From: Gilichinskyi gelida
Lineage (GTDB): Bacteria; Acidobacteriota; Thermoanaerobaculia; Gp7-AA8
Direction: 5' to 3'
Length of the DNA: 64,000 bases
Assembly: GCA_038040385.1 (NCBI GenBank)
Contig: JBBPII010000005.1
Span: forward strand, 124,001 to 188,000
Positions 40,346 through 49,443 of this stretch are shown piece after piece; position 1 is the first letter of the stretch, and every line of letters begins with the position of its first letter. Position numbers and translations under genes: made by a program. The notes beneath the pieces were generated by a model. It saw only the letters and a program-made list of their open reading frames with translations, searched no databases and had not been told where the DNA came from.

Positions 40346-42466
40346 ATGCGCCTGCGCTCAGCGCTCGCCCTCGCTCTCGTCCTGTCCGCTCCCACCCTCT
40401 TCGCCAACACGATCACCGTCAACGGCCTCGGCGACGTCCTGGCCACCGACGGCGTCTGCACGCTGCGCGAGGCGTCCATCAACGCCAACAACAACGCCGC
40501 GACATGGCCCGACTGCGCCGCGGGCTCCGGCGCAGACGTCATCAACCTCCCCGCCGGCACCATCACCATGGCCATCCCCGGCGTGCAGGAGGATTCCTCG
40601 CTCACCGGCGACATCGACTTCCACGACTCGGTGACCATCAACGGCCACGCCGCCGGCACCACCATCGACATCAATCAGAAAGAGCGCGCCTTCGACTTCA
40701 ACTCCACGGTCTTTCTGCCGCCGGTACCGGACCACCCGATCACCGTCGCCGTCAACAACCTCAACGTCATCAACGGTCAGGCCATCGGCGACGGCGGCGG
40801 CATCCAGGTCTATCGCCTGGTGACCGCAACCTTCACCAACGTGACGATCTCCAACTGCGTCACCAACAACGATGCGGGCGGCCTGAACGTCACCAGCGAC
40901 TCGTCCACCACGCTGATCAACGTGACCGTCAGCGGCAATCACAACCCGTGGCTCGCGCCCGGTATCCGCACCGACAGCCCGATGACATTGATTGGCTGCA
41001 CCATCACCGGCAACTACACCACCGGCGGAACGCCGACGCGCGGCCAGGGCATCGGCTCGTACGGTGTGACCACCATCAAGTACACGCTCATCGCCGGCAA
41101 CGGCGGCGCGCCCGGCCAACCCGACACCGAGGGCTTCTTCACCAGCCTCGGATACAACATCGTCGGCAACTATGACGGGACGACGGGGACCATCACTCCC
41201 GGCCCCGAAGATCAAATTGGCGTCTCCGTGGCGGCGGTCAATCTCGCGCCGCTCGCGAACAACGGCGGACCGGTGAAGACGCACGCGCTCAACGCGGGAA
41301 GCGTCGCCATCGACAAGGGCAACAGCTTCGGCATCACCACCGACGCGCGCGGCAGCACGCGCCCGTGCGACCAGCCGGCCATCACGAACGCCGCCGGCGG
41401 CGACGGCGCCGACATCGGCGCGTTCGAAGTGCAGGGCACCTGCGCCGCGGCGAACGTCGCGCCGGATGCCGTCGACGACCCGGCGAGCGTCGCCGAGGAC
41501 AGCGGGGCGAATCTGATCGACGTCCTGGCCAACGACACCGACGCGAACGGCGACACCCTCACCGTCACCGCCGTCACCCAGGGCGCGCACGGCTCGGTCG
41601 CCAACAACGGCACCTCGGTCAGCTACACGCCGGCCGCCGACTACTTCGGCCCCGACTCGTTCACCTACACCATCGATGACGGCAACGGCGAGAGCGACAC
41701 GGCGACGGTGACGGTCACCGTGACCAACGTCAACGACCCGCCGGTCGTCGCCGGCGAGAACTACGCCATCGATCAGGACACCGTGCTCAACGTCGCGGCG
41801 CCCGGCCTCCTGGCCAACGACAGCGACATCGACGGCGACGCGCTCACCGCCGTCAGCTACAGCGGCGGCGTCACCGCGCACGGCGTCGTTGCCGGGAACG
41901 CGAACGGCGGCTTCAGCTACACGCCGAACGCGGGCTACGCCGGCAGCGACTCGTTCACCTATCGCGTCACCGACGGCACGGTCACCTCGGCTCCGGTCAC
42001 GGTCAACATCACCATCAATGACACGCAGGGACCGGCGATCACCGCGTCGCTGGCGACCGGCCTGCTCTGGCCTCCGAACCACGATCTGATCAACGCCGGC
42101 TTCAGCGTCAGCGCAACCGACAACGGCGGCGGCGCCGTCGCCCTCGCCTACGCGGTCTACAGCGACGAGGATGACGTGACGCCCGCCGGCGGTGAGCAGT
42201 CGCCCGACGCGAAGGACGTCGCACCCTCGACGCTGCGCCTCCGCGCCGAGCGCAACGCCACCAGCGACGGCCGCGTCTACCTGGTCGTCGTCACCGCCAC
42301 CGACGGCTCATCGAACGTCAGCCACCAATGCCTGACAGCGGTGGTGCCGAAGAGCCAGAGCGCCGCGAGCATCGCGTCGGTCAACGCGCAGGCGTCGGCC
42401 GCGAGCGCGGCGTGCAGCGCCGCGTTCGTGGTGGGGGATGGGCCGGTGGTGGGGCCGAAGCAGTAG
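40346..42466 (+). CDS. Secreted CSLREA/parallel-beta-helix protein with cadherin-like domains
   Basis: A 706-residue exported protein: signal peptide (residues 1-20, ending LFA), CSLREA-type motif DGVCTLREASINANNN, a right-handed beta-helix of Thr/Asn-rich rungs (residues 60-330), then two cadherin/Big-type modules (VAPDAVDDPASVAEDSGAN and PPVVAGENYAIDQDTV starts) and a C-terminal beta domain (LWPPNHDLINAGF). This is typical of large cell-surface or adhesive proteins. AGGAGGA precedes the ATG at 40346. The TAG stop is the head of a REP doublet. Confidence 0.87.
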   Translation: MRLRSALALALVLSAPTLFANTITVNGLGDVLATDGVCTLREASINANNNAATWPDCAAGSGADVINLPAGTITMAIPGVQEDSSLTGDIDFHDSVTINGHAAGTTIDINQKERAFDFNSTVFLPPVPDHPITVAVNNLNVINGQAIGDGGGIQVYRLVTATFTNVTISNCVTNNDAGGLNVTSDSSTTLINVTVSGNHNPWLAPGIRTDSPMTLIGCTITGNYTTGGTPTRGQGIGSYGVTTIKYTLIAGNGGAPGQPDTEGFFTSLGYNIVGNYDGTTGTITPGPEDQIGVSVAAVNLAPLANNGGPVKTHALNAGSVAIDKGNSFGITTDARGSTRPCDQPAITNAAGGDGADIGAFEVQGTCAAANVAPDAVDDPASVAEDSGANLIDVLANDTDANGDTLTVTAVTQGAHGSVANNGTSVSYTPAADYFGPDSFTYTIDDGNGESDTATVTVTVTNVNDPPVVAGENYAIDQDTVLNVAAPGLLANDSDIDGDALTAVSYSGGVTAHGVVAGNANGGFSYTPNAGYAGSDSFTYRVTDGTVTSAPVTVNITINDTQGPAITASLATGLLWPPNHDLINAGFSVSATDNGGGAVALAYAVYSDEDDVTPAGGEQSPDAKDVAPSTLRLRAERNATSDGRVYLVVVTATDGSSNVSHQCLTAVVPKSQSAASIASVNAQASAASAACSAAFVVGDGPVVGPKQ

Positions 42467-42533
42467 GGGCGCGCGGCGGCGCGCCCACAGCTCCGGCGAA
42501 AAGGGTGCCGGGCGCGCTGCTGCGCGCCCCTAC
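42463..42533. repeat. GTAG...CTAC REP doublet supplying the beta-helix gene stop
   Basis: It begins GTAGGGGCGCGCGGCGGC and ends GCTGCGCGCCCCTAC. The TAG at 42464-42466 is the stop codon of the preceding gene, exactly as at 28565. The 229 bases from here to 42762 show no further gene. Confidence 0.9.
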
Positions 42534-42762
42534 GTCAATACGCACCGGATCGCGATGCGGCGTGACCGACGGTCGCTGTGCGGCACTCACGCGGGGGCGA
42601 GCGCGCCGGGCGGCGGCGCGCTCGCTCTCCGCCGGCGAAGCGGAACGATCGAAAGATCCGCTTTCCTCGATCCGAAGATACGGGGCGTGCAATCGTCGGC
42701 CATCCCGCAAACATTACCCGATTCTTTATGCTGATGGCGCGCAGCTACAAGGCTTGCATGGC

Positions 42763-43386
42763 TCACGCGCCCCATGCCGCCGGTGGCCACACGTCAGGAG
42801 CCACGCCAGCAGCGGCGGCGAGCTCACCGAAGGCGCCGACCAGTTTCCGGAAGCTCCGGCAGCGCCGGTACGCGCACTCCAGGTTGAGATGCGCCGTTAG
42901 TGGTGCCTGGTCAACGGTTGGAGAATAGCTGGCGCCGCTTTGCATCCGTCGTTCCACTTCGCCTTTGGCATCGCGTGGCGTCTCGGGATCGGGATGCGAG
43001 GTGGCATCGATGTGAATCGCGGCCTTTCCCCGCATTGCTTCGATGCTAGCGAGAAACCATGCCTCGTACTCGCGATTAGCCATGACCACCGCGCAGGCCT
43101 TCCCGCCCGCAGCTTCCTTTGCCCATTCCTCGAGCGCCGGCGCCAACTCCTTCGGGCAATCGTCGTCGGCGTCGAAGATGACGAGTATCCCGGTGCAATC
43201 CTCGCGTAGCGCCGCGACACTCACGGCTGTCTGGAGAGAGTCCTTCTTCACGAGCTGCGTACGCCGCCTGCGGTGCGGCCGGGCCACCTCGAGCCCCCAC
43301 GCCTGGGCTTCGTCCCGAAGCCGGCGGAGGAGCAACGGCACAGCAGCCTCATCGCCTTGTCCCTCGACGATGGGCTGGATCATCAT
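42763..43386 (-). CDS. DUF4276-family protein (TOPRIM-like partner of AAA ATPase)
   Basis: A 207-residue protein. MMIQPIVEGQGDEAAVPLLLRRL gives the conserved Glu-Gly-x-x-Asp/Glu start, and LVIFDADDDCPKEL and VVMANREYEAWFLAS follow, a TOPRIM-like layout seen in DUF4276. Such proteins pair with an AAA ATPase in two-gene defence-type modules comparable to OLD nucleases or the AriA/AriB pair. It overlaps the ATPase gene by 4 bases. Nuclease activity is inferred. Confidence 0.78.
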   Translation of the reverse strand: MMIQPIVEGQGDEAAVPLLLRRLRDEAQAWGLEVARPHRRRRTQLVKKDSLQTAVSVAALREDCTGILVIFDADDDCPKELAPALEEWAKEAAGGKACAVVMANREYEAWFLASIEAMRGKAAIHIDATSHPDPETPRDAKGEVERRMQSGASYSPTVDQAPLTAHLNLECAYRRCRSFRKLVGAFGELAAAAGVAPDVWPPAAWGA

Positions 43387-44594
43387 GCGAATTCCTCGAA
43401 TAGACTCCCTTGCCGGGCTCCCGCGGGATCGTCATCGAACAGCGGCGCAGGCTCGAGCGCGCTCGACCGCAGCAGCTCGCCAGCGCCCATCAAATGCTGC
43501 TGGAGCGCTTTTCGCGTGGCATCAGAGACTGGCGCGACCCGAGTTGCCCCCTCGGTCCACTCCACAAGGCGCAAATGACGATCCGTGATCCATTTAGCGT
43601 CGAGCAGCTCGGGACTGTGGGTTGTAATGACGACCTGCATGTGTCTCGATGCGTGGTGCAGCAGATCGAGAATCGATTCCAGTGCGCCAGGGTGTATCGT
43701 CGCCTCAGGCTCCTCGACTGCAATGAGCGAGGGCACAGGCCTCTGGAACACCGCTGCCAACAGTCCGATCGCTCGGAGCGTTCCATCCGACATGCTGAAA
43801 CCCTCGAACTTCAGGCGCTTCTTCTCGCCCCACTCTTGTGTAAATTCGAGCGAAAGGCTCTTTCCGTGCTTCTTGACGTGCACTCGTGTCGTGTTGGGAA
43901 CGATCGTCGAGAGAATGTCGGAAATACGCTGAAAGTCGTCGTCCGACTGGCGCTCGATCTCTTTGAGCACGCTCGTGACGTTGCCGCCATCGGACTTGAG
44001 GCTTGTGCCGCTGTCCGGTTCCTGCATCTCGCGCAGTTTGCCGGGCTCGATCGAGTACACGCGCATCGCGGCAAGCGTGCGGAGTACTGGTGCGAACTTC
44101 GCCTCGCCACCGACCAAAGGCAAGCTGAGTGAAGCGGGGTCGAGAGATGGTTTCATGCCGCCAACGTTGGATATGAACTCCGTTCCGACGCGGTCAAACC
44201 ACGATCTGGATTTGTCTTCGCCGGTGACCGAACACTGTTCTCGTACCACCGCGAAGCCGTAGTCCCGAAGAGCCTTCACCTCGAAAGCATAGAAACCGGC
44301 TCTGCTTCTGCCGTTCATCGATCCGAAATTGACACGTACACCGAAGTTTGGCGGATAACTTTGGCCCGAGGAACGGTTGCGCACGGCCGAGATGCCGCCA
44401 GCCCTGTCGAACACAGCTTGAAGGGGCGTAGCCATCGCCTCGGCGAGGAAGGAGAAGACACTGACGAGATTGCTCTTGCCTGAGCCATTTCGCCCGACGA
44501 AGATGGTCGGGTTGTCGAACGTGATGCGCTCGGCGGGAATGCTGCGATATCGCTTCAGGATCAGTTGTTTGATCGCTGGTTCCATGTGCTTCAT
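43383..44594 (-). CDS. AAA-family (SMC/OLD-like) ATPase
   Basis: A 403-residue ATPase of the AAA_21/AAA_15 type. Walker A is FVGRNGSGKSNLVSVFSFL near residue 35, the signature-like FSMSDGTLRAIGL near 270, Walker B SLIAVEEPEATIHPGAL, and the switch histidine ITTHSPELLD. A coiled-coil arm is not obvious. With the DUF4276 gene it forms an overlapping two-gene unit like known phage-defence systems. The start may be ATG 44594 or the ATG three codons later. Confidence 0.88.
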   Translation of the reverse strand: MKHMEPAIKQLILKRYRSIPAERITFDNPTIFVGRNGSGKSNLVSVFSFLAEAMATPLQAVFDRAGGISAVRNRSSGQSYPPNFGVRVNFGSMNGRSRAGFYAFEVKALRDYGFAVVREQCSVTGEDKSRSWFDRVGTEFISNVGGMKPSLDPASLSLPLVGGEAKFAPVLRTLAAMRVYSIEPGKLREMQEPDSGTSLKSDGGNVTSVLKEIERQSDDDFQRISDILSTIVPNTTRVHVKKHGKSLSLEFTQEWGEKKRLKFEGFSMSDGTLRAIGLLAAVFQRPVPSLIAVEEPEATIHPGALESILDLLHHASRHMQVVITTHSPELLDAKWITDRHLRLVEWTEGATRVAPVSDATRKALQQHLMGAGELLRSSALEPAPLFDDDPAGARQGSLFEEFA

Positions 44595-44627
44595 CTCATC
44601 GTCGCCGCCAGCATACAGAAGGAAGTG

Positions 44628-45992
44628 TCATCCGCATCTCCGGATCGACGATCCGTTGCTCTCCAGCCGGCCCTCGCGGATCAGGCCATTGATGATCGAT
44701 CTCGACGTATCGTCGATCACCGGTCCGGTCCGGAGGAACCCCAACCAGCGCGCAAAGTCGCGGATGGCGTCTTCCCTCTCCTTCCAGGCTCGCCCTTCGA
44801 GGGAAGCGAGGAACTGGTCCTTCAGGAAGTCACGCTTGTAGTCCTCGATCCTCCGCCCGTCGAGCGCCAGCCCGTCGCCGGCGTTGGCAATCACGCCGCG
44901 CCTCACGGCCGTTCGGAGTGCGTTGTCGAGGATCTCGTGGATGCGGCTACCCGCCCGCTCGTAGCCCAAGTCCCTCGCCAGCTCCCGGATCGCCGAATCA
45001 CGGTCGCGGATCTCGCCGTCGCTGAAGAGCTGGCGAATCATGCAGACCAGCTCGTCGCGGTCGAGTTGTTCGGGATCGACCTGTTGTTTGAGACCCTGGC
45101 TGTTCCGCTCGGACGGGTCCGCTTCCGCGGGATCTAGAAAAGAACTTTGTTGACGTGAATCGCGCCCGGCGGCCCGATGTGCGCGCTGATCGACCGGCGC
45201 TGGCTCCGCCTCGGCGACTTCCGAGGGCGGCTCTCCCAAGACTTCGAGTAGTTCCGCGATGACGGCGAAGTGCCCTTCGGGCGGTTCGGTGAATACGATC
45301 GGCTTGTAGTCAGGATTGATCGGCTTCAGGGTGATCTTCGAGTGAACCAGCACCCCGTCGATTTCGACCTTCTCACTCTGATAGCGTTTGACTGTGTAGT
45401 TTGCGCCGGACTCCGGGTCAGCATCCTTGTGCAACTTGACTAGGACGGTCTTCCCTTGGCGCGTGCCGGTCACAGGAAATGCGAAGAGGCACCATGCGCC
45501 GTCGGGGATGACGGGCTCCATCGACTTGCCGACGACCTGGGCGACGAACATGCCCGGGCGCAGACGGCGCTTCGTGTCGACGGCAACCCACTCCCAGTCG
45601 TCATCCTCGACCTGCTGCGGATCGCTGAAGGCGCCGGCGGCCGCCTTGAGCGGGACCAGTGGCACGCAGGTGAGGTAACGCTCTTCCGGTTTTGGGTGAA
45701 CCGTGCGCGGCCGGAACGGAACCACATCTGCTGTCGCAGCTTTGGCGCCGTCCGTCTGGAACGCTCCCGGCCAGCCGCCGTGCTGCTCGATGACCTCGTC
45801 GATCTCCTTCATCAGGCGGATCGTCTCTTGGAGGGCGACGACAATCCTGTGGTAGTGGGCGATGTCGTCCTTCGTGAGGGTGCGACCCTTGCGGTCCTTC
45901 AGCCACTTCCGTCTGCCGCACGCGAGAGGCTCACGCCCGGCCCGCGAGAACGCGCCTGAGGATCTTCCCCGAGGGCGACCGCGGGATGGCAT
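44628..45992 (-). CDS. Chimeric remnant: restriction-enzyme C-terminus plus S24/LexA-like domain
   Basis: A 454-residue frame. Residues 1-28 only mirror the end of the acyl-CoA ligase in another register. Residues 29-80 (KWLKDRKGRTLTKDDIAHY, IVVALQETIRLMKEID) resemble the extreme C-terminus of type ISP/Eco57I-like restriction-modification enzymes. Residues 130-260 have a LexA/S24-like core, MFVAQVVGKSMEPVIPDG with TRQGKTVLVKL. Residues 310-454 are helical and DNA-binding-like. Most of a restriction enzyme seems lost at the junction with the ligase gene. The working start could be Met61 (45812). Confidence 0.55.
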   Translation of the reverse strand: MPSRGRPRGRSSGAFSRAGREPLACGRRKWLKDRKGRTLTKDDIAHYHRIVVALQETIRLMKEIDEVIEQHGGWPGAFQTDGAKAATADVVPFRPRTVHPKPEERYLTCVPLVPLKAAAGAFSDPQQVEDDDWEWVAVDTKRRLRPGMFVAQVVGKSMEPVIPDGAWCLFAFPVTGTRQGKTVLVKLHKDADPESGANYTVKRYQSEKVEIDGVLVHSKITLKPINPDYKPIVFTEPPEGHFAVIAELLEVLGEPPSEVAEAEPAPVDQRAHRAAGRDSRQQSSFLDPAEADPSERNSQGLKQQVDPEQLDRDELVCMIRQLFSDGEIRDRDSAIRELARDLGYERAGSRIHEILDNALRTAVRRGVIANAGDGLALDGRRIEDYKRDFLKDQFLASLEGRAWKEREDAIRDFARWLGFLRTGPVIDDTSRSIINGLIREGRLESNGSSIRRCG

Positions 45993-47469
45993 CGATCACC
46001 TCGACATGCCGCAGTTTCTTGTACGGCGCGACGCGGCCGGCGACGAACGATTGGATCTCTTCCGCCGTAGTGTCGGAGCGGAGGACGACGAAGGCCTTCG
46101 GGACCTGGCCGGCTTCTTCGTCGGCGATCGGGATCACGGCGGCGTCGGCGATGCATGGGTGCGTGAGGAGGAGGGCTTCGAGCTCGGCGGGGGCGATTTG
46201 CATCCCCTTGTACTTGATCAGCTCCTTCACGCGGTCGACGATGAAGAAGCGGCCGCGCGCGTCGGCGTACCCGACGTCGCCGGTGTGCAGCCAGCCGTCC
46301 GCGTCGATCATCGCCGCGGTGGCGTCAGGCCGATTGAGATAGCCCTTCATCACCTGCGGTCCGCGAACGCAGATCTCTCCTTCCTCGTCGGGGCCCAGCT
46401 CCGATCCCGTGGCGAGATCGACGATCTTCGATTCGGTGTTCGGCACCGCCTCTCCGACGCCCGCCATCTCCCCCACCCGCGTGACATGCGTGCACGGTGA
46501 GGCCTCGGTCATTCCGTAGCCCTGCGTCACCGCGCAGCCGAGGCGCTTCGCCGCCGCCTCGGCCACCTCGACGCTCAGCGGCGCGGCGCCGGAGAAGAGT
46601 CTTTTCACGGCGCTGAGGTCGTAGTCATCGACAAGCGGGCTTCTGGCGAACGCCAGCATGATCGGCGGAACGACGTACGCGTACGTGACGCGATGCTTCT
46701 CCAGCGTTTGCAGACATTGCTGTAGATCGAAGCGCGGCATGGTGACGATGGTCCCGCCAACGTAGAAGGTGAGGTTCATGATCACGACCATGCCGTAGAT
46801 GTGAAAGAACGGCAGAACGCCGAGCGTGACCTCGCCTTCGCGCAAGCCGAAGACCGCTTCGCACTGCAGGATGTTGGAGACTAGGTTGCGGTGGGTGAGC
46901 ATCACGCCCTTCGGCATCCCCGTGGTGCCGCTGGAGTACGGCATGGCCACGACGTCGTTCCGCGCGTCGATGGCCACGGGCGGCACGTCGCCCCCCGCCG
47001 TCAGCAGCGAATCGAACGGCGTCGCGCCCGGCGCTTCACCGAAGACGAAGACTTCGCGGAGGCCGGTTTCCTTGGCCGCCTCCAGCGCTTTGTCGAGAAA
47101 TGGCGGCGCGGTGACGATGTAGCTCGCTCCCGCGTCCTTCAACTGCCGGCTCAGCTCTTCGACCGTGTAGAGCGGATTGACGGTGGTGACGATCCCGCCG
47201 AGGAGCGACACGGCGTGGAAGGCGATTGCGTACTCAGGGCAGTTGCCGCTGAAGATGGCGAAGACGTCGCCCTTGCGGAAGCCGCGCCGCGCGAGCGACA
47301 CCGCCGCACCTCGCACGGCATCGGCCCATCCGGCGTAGGTGAGCACCCGGCCATTCGAGCTGTCGATCAGCGCCGGCCTTTCTCCCCACGACGCCGCGCG
47401 CTCGAGGAGAAACGGAGTAAGCGCGATGTCGGGGATGGTGAGCGGATCCTCTGGAGCGCGGAAGATCAT
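45931..47469 (-). CDS. AMP-dependent acyl-CoA synthetase (4-coumarate:CoA ligase-like)
   Basis: A 512-residue ANL-superfamily ligase. The phosphate loop is MPYSSGTTGMPKGVMLTHRN near residue 175, VTQGYGMTEAS follows, and the hinge and C-terminal catalytic lysine are in GRFFIVDRVKELIKYKG and PRSPSGKILRRVL. It activates a carboxylic acid (aryl or fatty) with ATP and CoA. The ATG at 47469 begins MIFRAPEDPL; upstream residues of the longer frame lack support. Its end abuts the restriction remnant. The specific acid is unknown. Confidence 0.92.
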   Translation of the reverse strand: MIFRAPEDPLTIPDIALTPFLLERAASWGERPALIDSSNGRVLTYAGWADAVRGAAVSLARRGFRKGDVFAIFSGNCPEYAIAFHAVSLLGGIVTTVNPLYTVEELSRQLKDAGASYIVTAPPFLDKALEAAKETGLREVFVFGEAPGATPFDSLLTAGGDVPPVAIDARNDVVAMPYSSGTTGMPKGVMLTHRNLVSNILQCEAVFGLREGEVTLGVLPFFHIYGMVVIMNLTFYVGGTIVTMPRFDLQQCLQTLEKHRVTYAYVVPPIMLAFARSPLVDDYDLSAVKRLFSGAAPLSVEVAEAAAKRLGCAVTQGYGMTEASPCTHVTRVGEMAGVGEAVPNTESKIVDLATGSELGPDEEGEICVRGPQVMKGYLNRPDATAAMIDADGWLHTGDVGYADARGRFFIVDRVKELIKYKGMQIAPAELEALLLTHPCIADAAVIPIADEEAGQVPKAFVVLRSDTTAEEIQSFVAGRVAPYKKLRHVEVIDAIPRSPSGKILRRVLAGRA

Positions 47470-47528
47470 GGTGAGTGGCCCAATGGTAACTCGGGCCGGT
47501 GATAGAGTTCGCCCTTTGGAGGTGCAGC

Positions 47529-48098
47529 ATGTCCGTTCTGCGTGTGACGTCAGTCCTGGCCCTCTACATGCTCGCAATCACGACGGGCTGCGGCAAGCGC
47601 TCCGAGGTCGCTTCTTCCTCAACGACGGAAACCAGCGCGACCGTTCAGACCAGCGCATCAACGACCGCGGCGGCCCCCGCTTCCAATACCGGGACCGCTG
47701 CCGCGACCGCAGTCGCTGCCACGCCGCCGGTTACGGTCATCGCCAGCGGAAACTACTCCGGTAACGCGGCCATCCGAGCCGATCTGCTGGAGGTCCGCCG
47801 TGTCAGCGGAGGCGCCCTGCTCGTGAAATGGCGGGTGGTCAACACGTCGCCGGACAAGCCGGCTGGTTACGACTTCGGTTGGGGCGATGTGTATTACGTC
47901 GACCCCGCGGAGAACAAGAAGTACGGCTACCTCACCGACAGCGAAGGAAACAGAATCCTCGATATCTGGTGGGGCACGCTCCAGCCGGGAGAGGAGAAGG
48001 CGAATTGGGCCAAATTCCCGGCCCCGCCGGCGACCTCCAACAAGATCAGCATCACCCTCCCGAAGTTCCCACCGTTCGAGGATGCACCGGTGTCCTGA
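47529..48098 (+). CDS. Putative lipoprotein
   Basis: A 189-residue protein with a lipoprotein-type signal (SVLALYMLAITTGC, lipidated Cys21), a Ser/Thr/Ala-rich linker (residues 25-65) and a C-terminal beta domain (LLEVRRVSGGALLVKWRVVN, YDFGWGDVYYVDPAENKKYG). GGAGGTG precedes the ATG at 47529. It ends in a one-base overlap with the OmpA-like gene (TGATG), so the two probably act together at the outer membrane or periplasm. Confidence 0.8.
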   Translation: MSVLRVTSVLALYMLAITTGCGKRSEVASSSTTETSATVQTSASTTAAAPASNTGTAAATAVAATPPVTVIASGNYSGNAAIRADLLEVRRVSGGALLVKWRVVNTSPDKPAGYDFGWGDVYYVDPAENKKYGYLTDSEGNRILDIWWGTLQPGEEKANWAKFPAPPATSNKISITLPKFPPFEDAPVS

Positions 48099-48682
48099 TG
48101 CGTCGTTTCGCAGCCCTGGTGTTGATCGCGCTTGCTGCGCCGTTCGCAGCGGCACAGAAGTACAAGGAGAGCGATCCGATTCCACCCGGCGCCTCAGGAA
48201 AGATCCTTGCGATCCGCGGCGAAGTGCTGGAGATCCGCGGGCTCTCATCCGCCGTAACCGGAAAGGCGGAATCGCTTGCGGCGGCCCTCTCGGATCTCGG
48301 CGCGACGCGCGTCGGCACGGAGGTTCACATCGCGCTGGCGAGCGACGTTCTCTTCGACTTCGACAAGGCCGTCCTCCGTCCCGAAGCGGCGCCCGCGCTG
48401 GAAAAAGTCGCTCTCGTCATTCAATCGTTCGAGCATCCCCAGGTCACTGTGGAGGGACACTCGGACAACGTCGGCGCGGATGCCTACAACCAGGAATTGT
48501 CCGAACGCCGCGCCAGGGCCGTGCAGTCGTGGCTGGCCACGCACAAAGTCACTGCGCCGATGACAACCCGAGGGTGGGGCGAATCGAAGCCCGTCGTCCC
48601 GAACACCAATCCTGACGGAACCGACAATCCAGCCAATCGCCAGAAGAACCGGCGCGTCGAGATCGTGGTGAAGACAGGGTGA
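48098..48682 (+). CDS. OmpA-family peptidoglycan-binding protein
   Basis: A 194-residue exported protein (signal peptide residues 1-19). The C-terminal OmpA domain is clear: DVLFDFDKAVLRPEAAPAL, VTVEGHSDNVGADAYNQELS, ERRARAVQSWL and NRQKNRRVEIVV. This domain binds diaminopimelate of peptidoglycan. There is no beta-barrel, so it is a small periplasmic anchor. The start shares a base with the lipoprotein stop. Confidence 0.93.
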   Translation: MRRFAALVLIALAAPFAAAQKYKESDPIPPGASGKILAIRGEVLEIRGLSSAVTGKAESLAAALSDLGATRVGTEVHIALASDVLFDFDKAVLRPEAAPALEKVALVIQSFEHPQVTVEGHSDNVGADAYNQELSERRARAVQSWLATHKVTAPMTTRGWGESKPVVPNTNPDGTDNPANRQKNRRVEIVVKTG

Positions 48683-48749
48683 CGGTTACTCCTGGACCCG
48701 CCCGCGAGATCTCGGTCTTAAAAGCGCGTGAAAACCGGATTACGCGTTC

Positions 48750-48801
48750 GGCATAGTTCCCCACGCGTCGCTGCGCGCCCGTGTCCCGAAGGGCATAGTT
48801 C
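48750..48801. repeat. Direct 10-base repeat GGCATAGTTC
   Basis: Two copies (48750-48759 and 48792-48801) flank a short GC-rich segment just beyond the VapC-like stop. This is a minor feature, possibly the footprint of a small insertion. Confidence 0.45.
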
Positions 48802-49210
48802 AGGCGGCGAAAGGGTCGACGATCTTCAGACCCGCCTTCTCGAAATCGGCGCGGTTGCGTGTGGCGATCATCAGACCGTGGACGAGGGCGGTGGCTGCGA
48901 TGAGGCTGTCCTTGATCGGCATGGCACGGCCGGAGGCACGAAGAGCTGCAAGCAACTCCGCCCACCGCAGGCCGGTCTCTGCTTCCCACGGCAGACACAG
49001 GAGGCGCTGAACGCCCGCATCGAACCACCGCTCGAGCCTCGCTCGGCGCTTTCCCTTTGGTAGAAGAAGGATTCCGAAGCGAACCTCGCCGAGGATGATG
49101 GGATCGACGGCGATTTCCAGCTCGTTCTTCCGCAGCCACTCGACGACGCTCGGGTGCGGGGCCGGCTTCGTAGGCTCACTCAGAACGTTGGCGTCGACCA
49201 GATATCTCAC
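48800..49210 (-). CDS. vapC: PIN-domain ribonuclease toxin
   Basis: A 136-residue PIN protein. The acidic metal-binding set is present: Asp6 in MRYLVDANVLSEP, the Glu in ILGEVRFGIL, Asp in PIKDSLIAATA and NRADFEKAG. VapC toxins cleave tRNA or rRNA. It overlaps the antitoxin gene by 4 bases, the usual vapBC order. Target RNA is unknown. Confidence 0.93.
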   Translation of the reverse strand: MRYLVDANVLSEPTKPAPHPSVVEWLRKNELEIAVDPIILGEVRFGILLLPKGKRRARLERWFDAGVQRLLCLPWEAETGLRWAELLAALRASGRAMPIKDSLIAATALVHGLMIATRNRADFEKAGLKIVDPFAA

Positions 49211-49437
49211 AGTTCGTCGGTCGACTCGGATTCAATGGGGACGAAGAACCCTTTCTCCGGGCAGGCGAGCAGCCAATCGACGACGCCCTCGTTCGGCCGA
49301 GCTGTGCGCCGGAGGAGGCGGTACTCGCCACGATCGAGGCGTTCAACTTCGAACTCCTGCCCCGGTTCGATGCGGTCCTGCTGCCGGATCTCGGCCGGCA
49401 GCACGATCTGGCCCTTTGAGGACACCGTCGTCTTCAT
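49207..49437 (-). CDS. vapB: AbrB/MazE-type antitoxin
   Basis: A 76-residue protein from ATG 49437. KTTVSSKGQIVLPAEIRQQDRIEPGQEFEVERL is the swapped-hairpin AbrB DNA-binding fold, here split: MKTTVSSKGQIVLPAEIR then GQEFEVERL. The acidic C-terminus (ESESTDEL) should wrap the VapC toxin. A palindrome lies 6 bases upstream of its start. Confidence 0.92.
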   Translation of the reverse strand: MKTTVSSKGQIVLPAEIRQQDRIEPGQEFEVERLDRGEYRLLRRTARPNEGVVDWLLACPEKGFFVPIESESTDEL

Positions 49438-49443
49438 GAGCCC

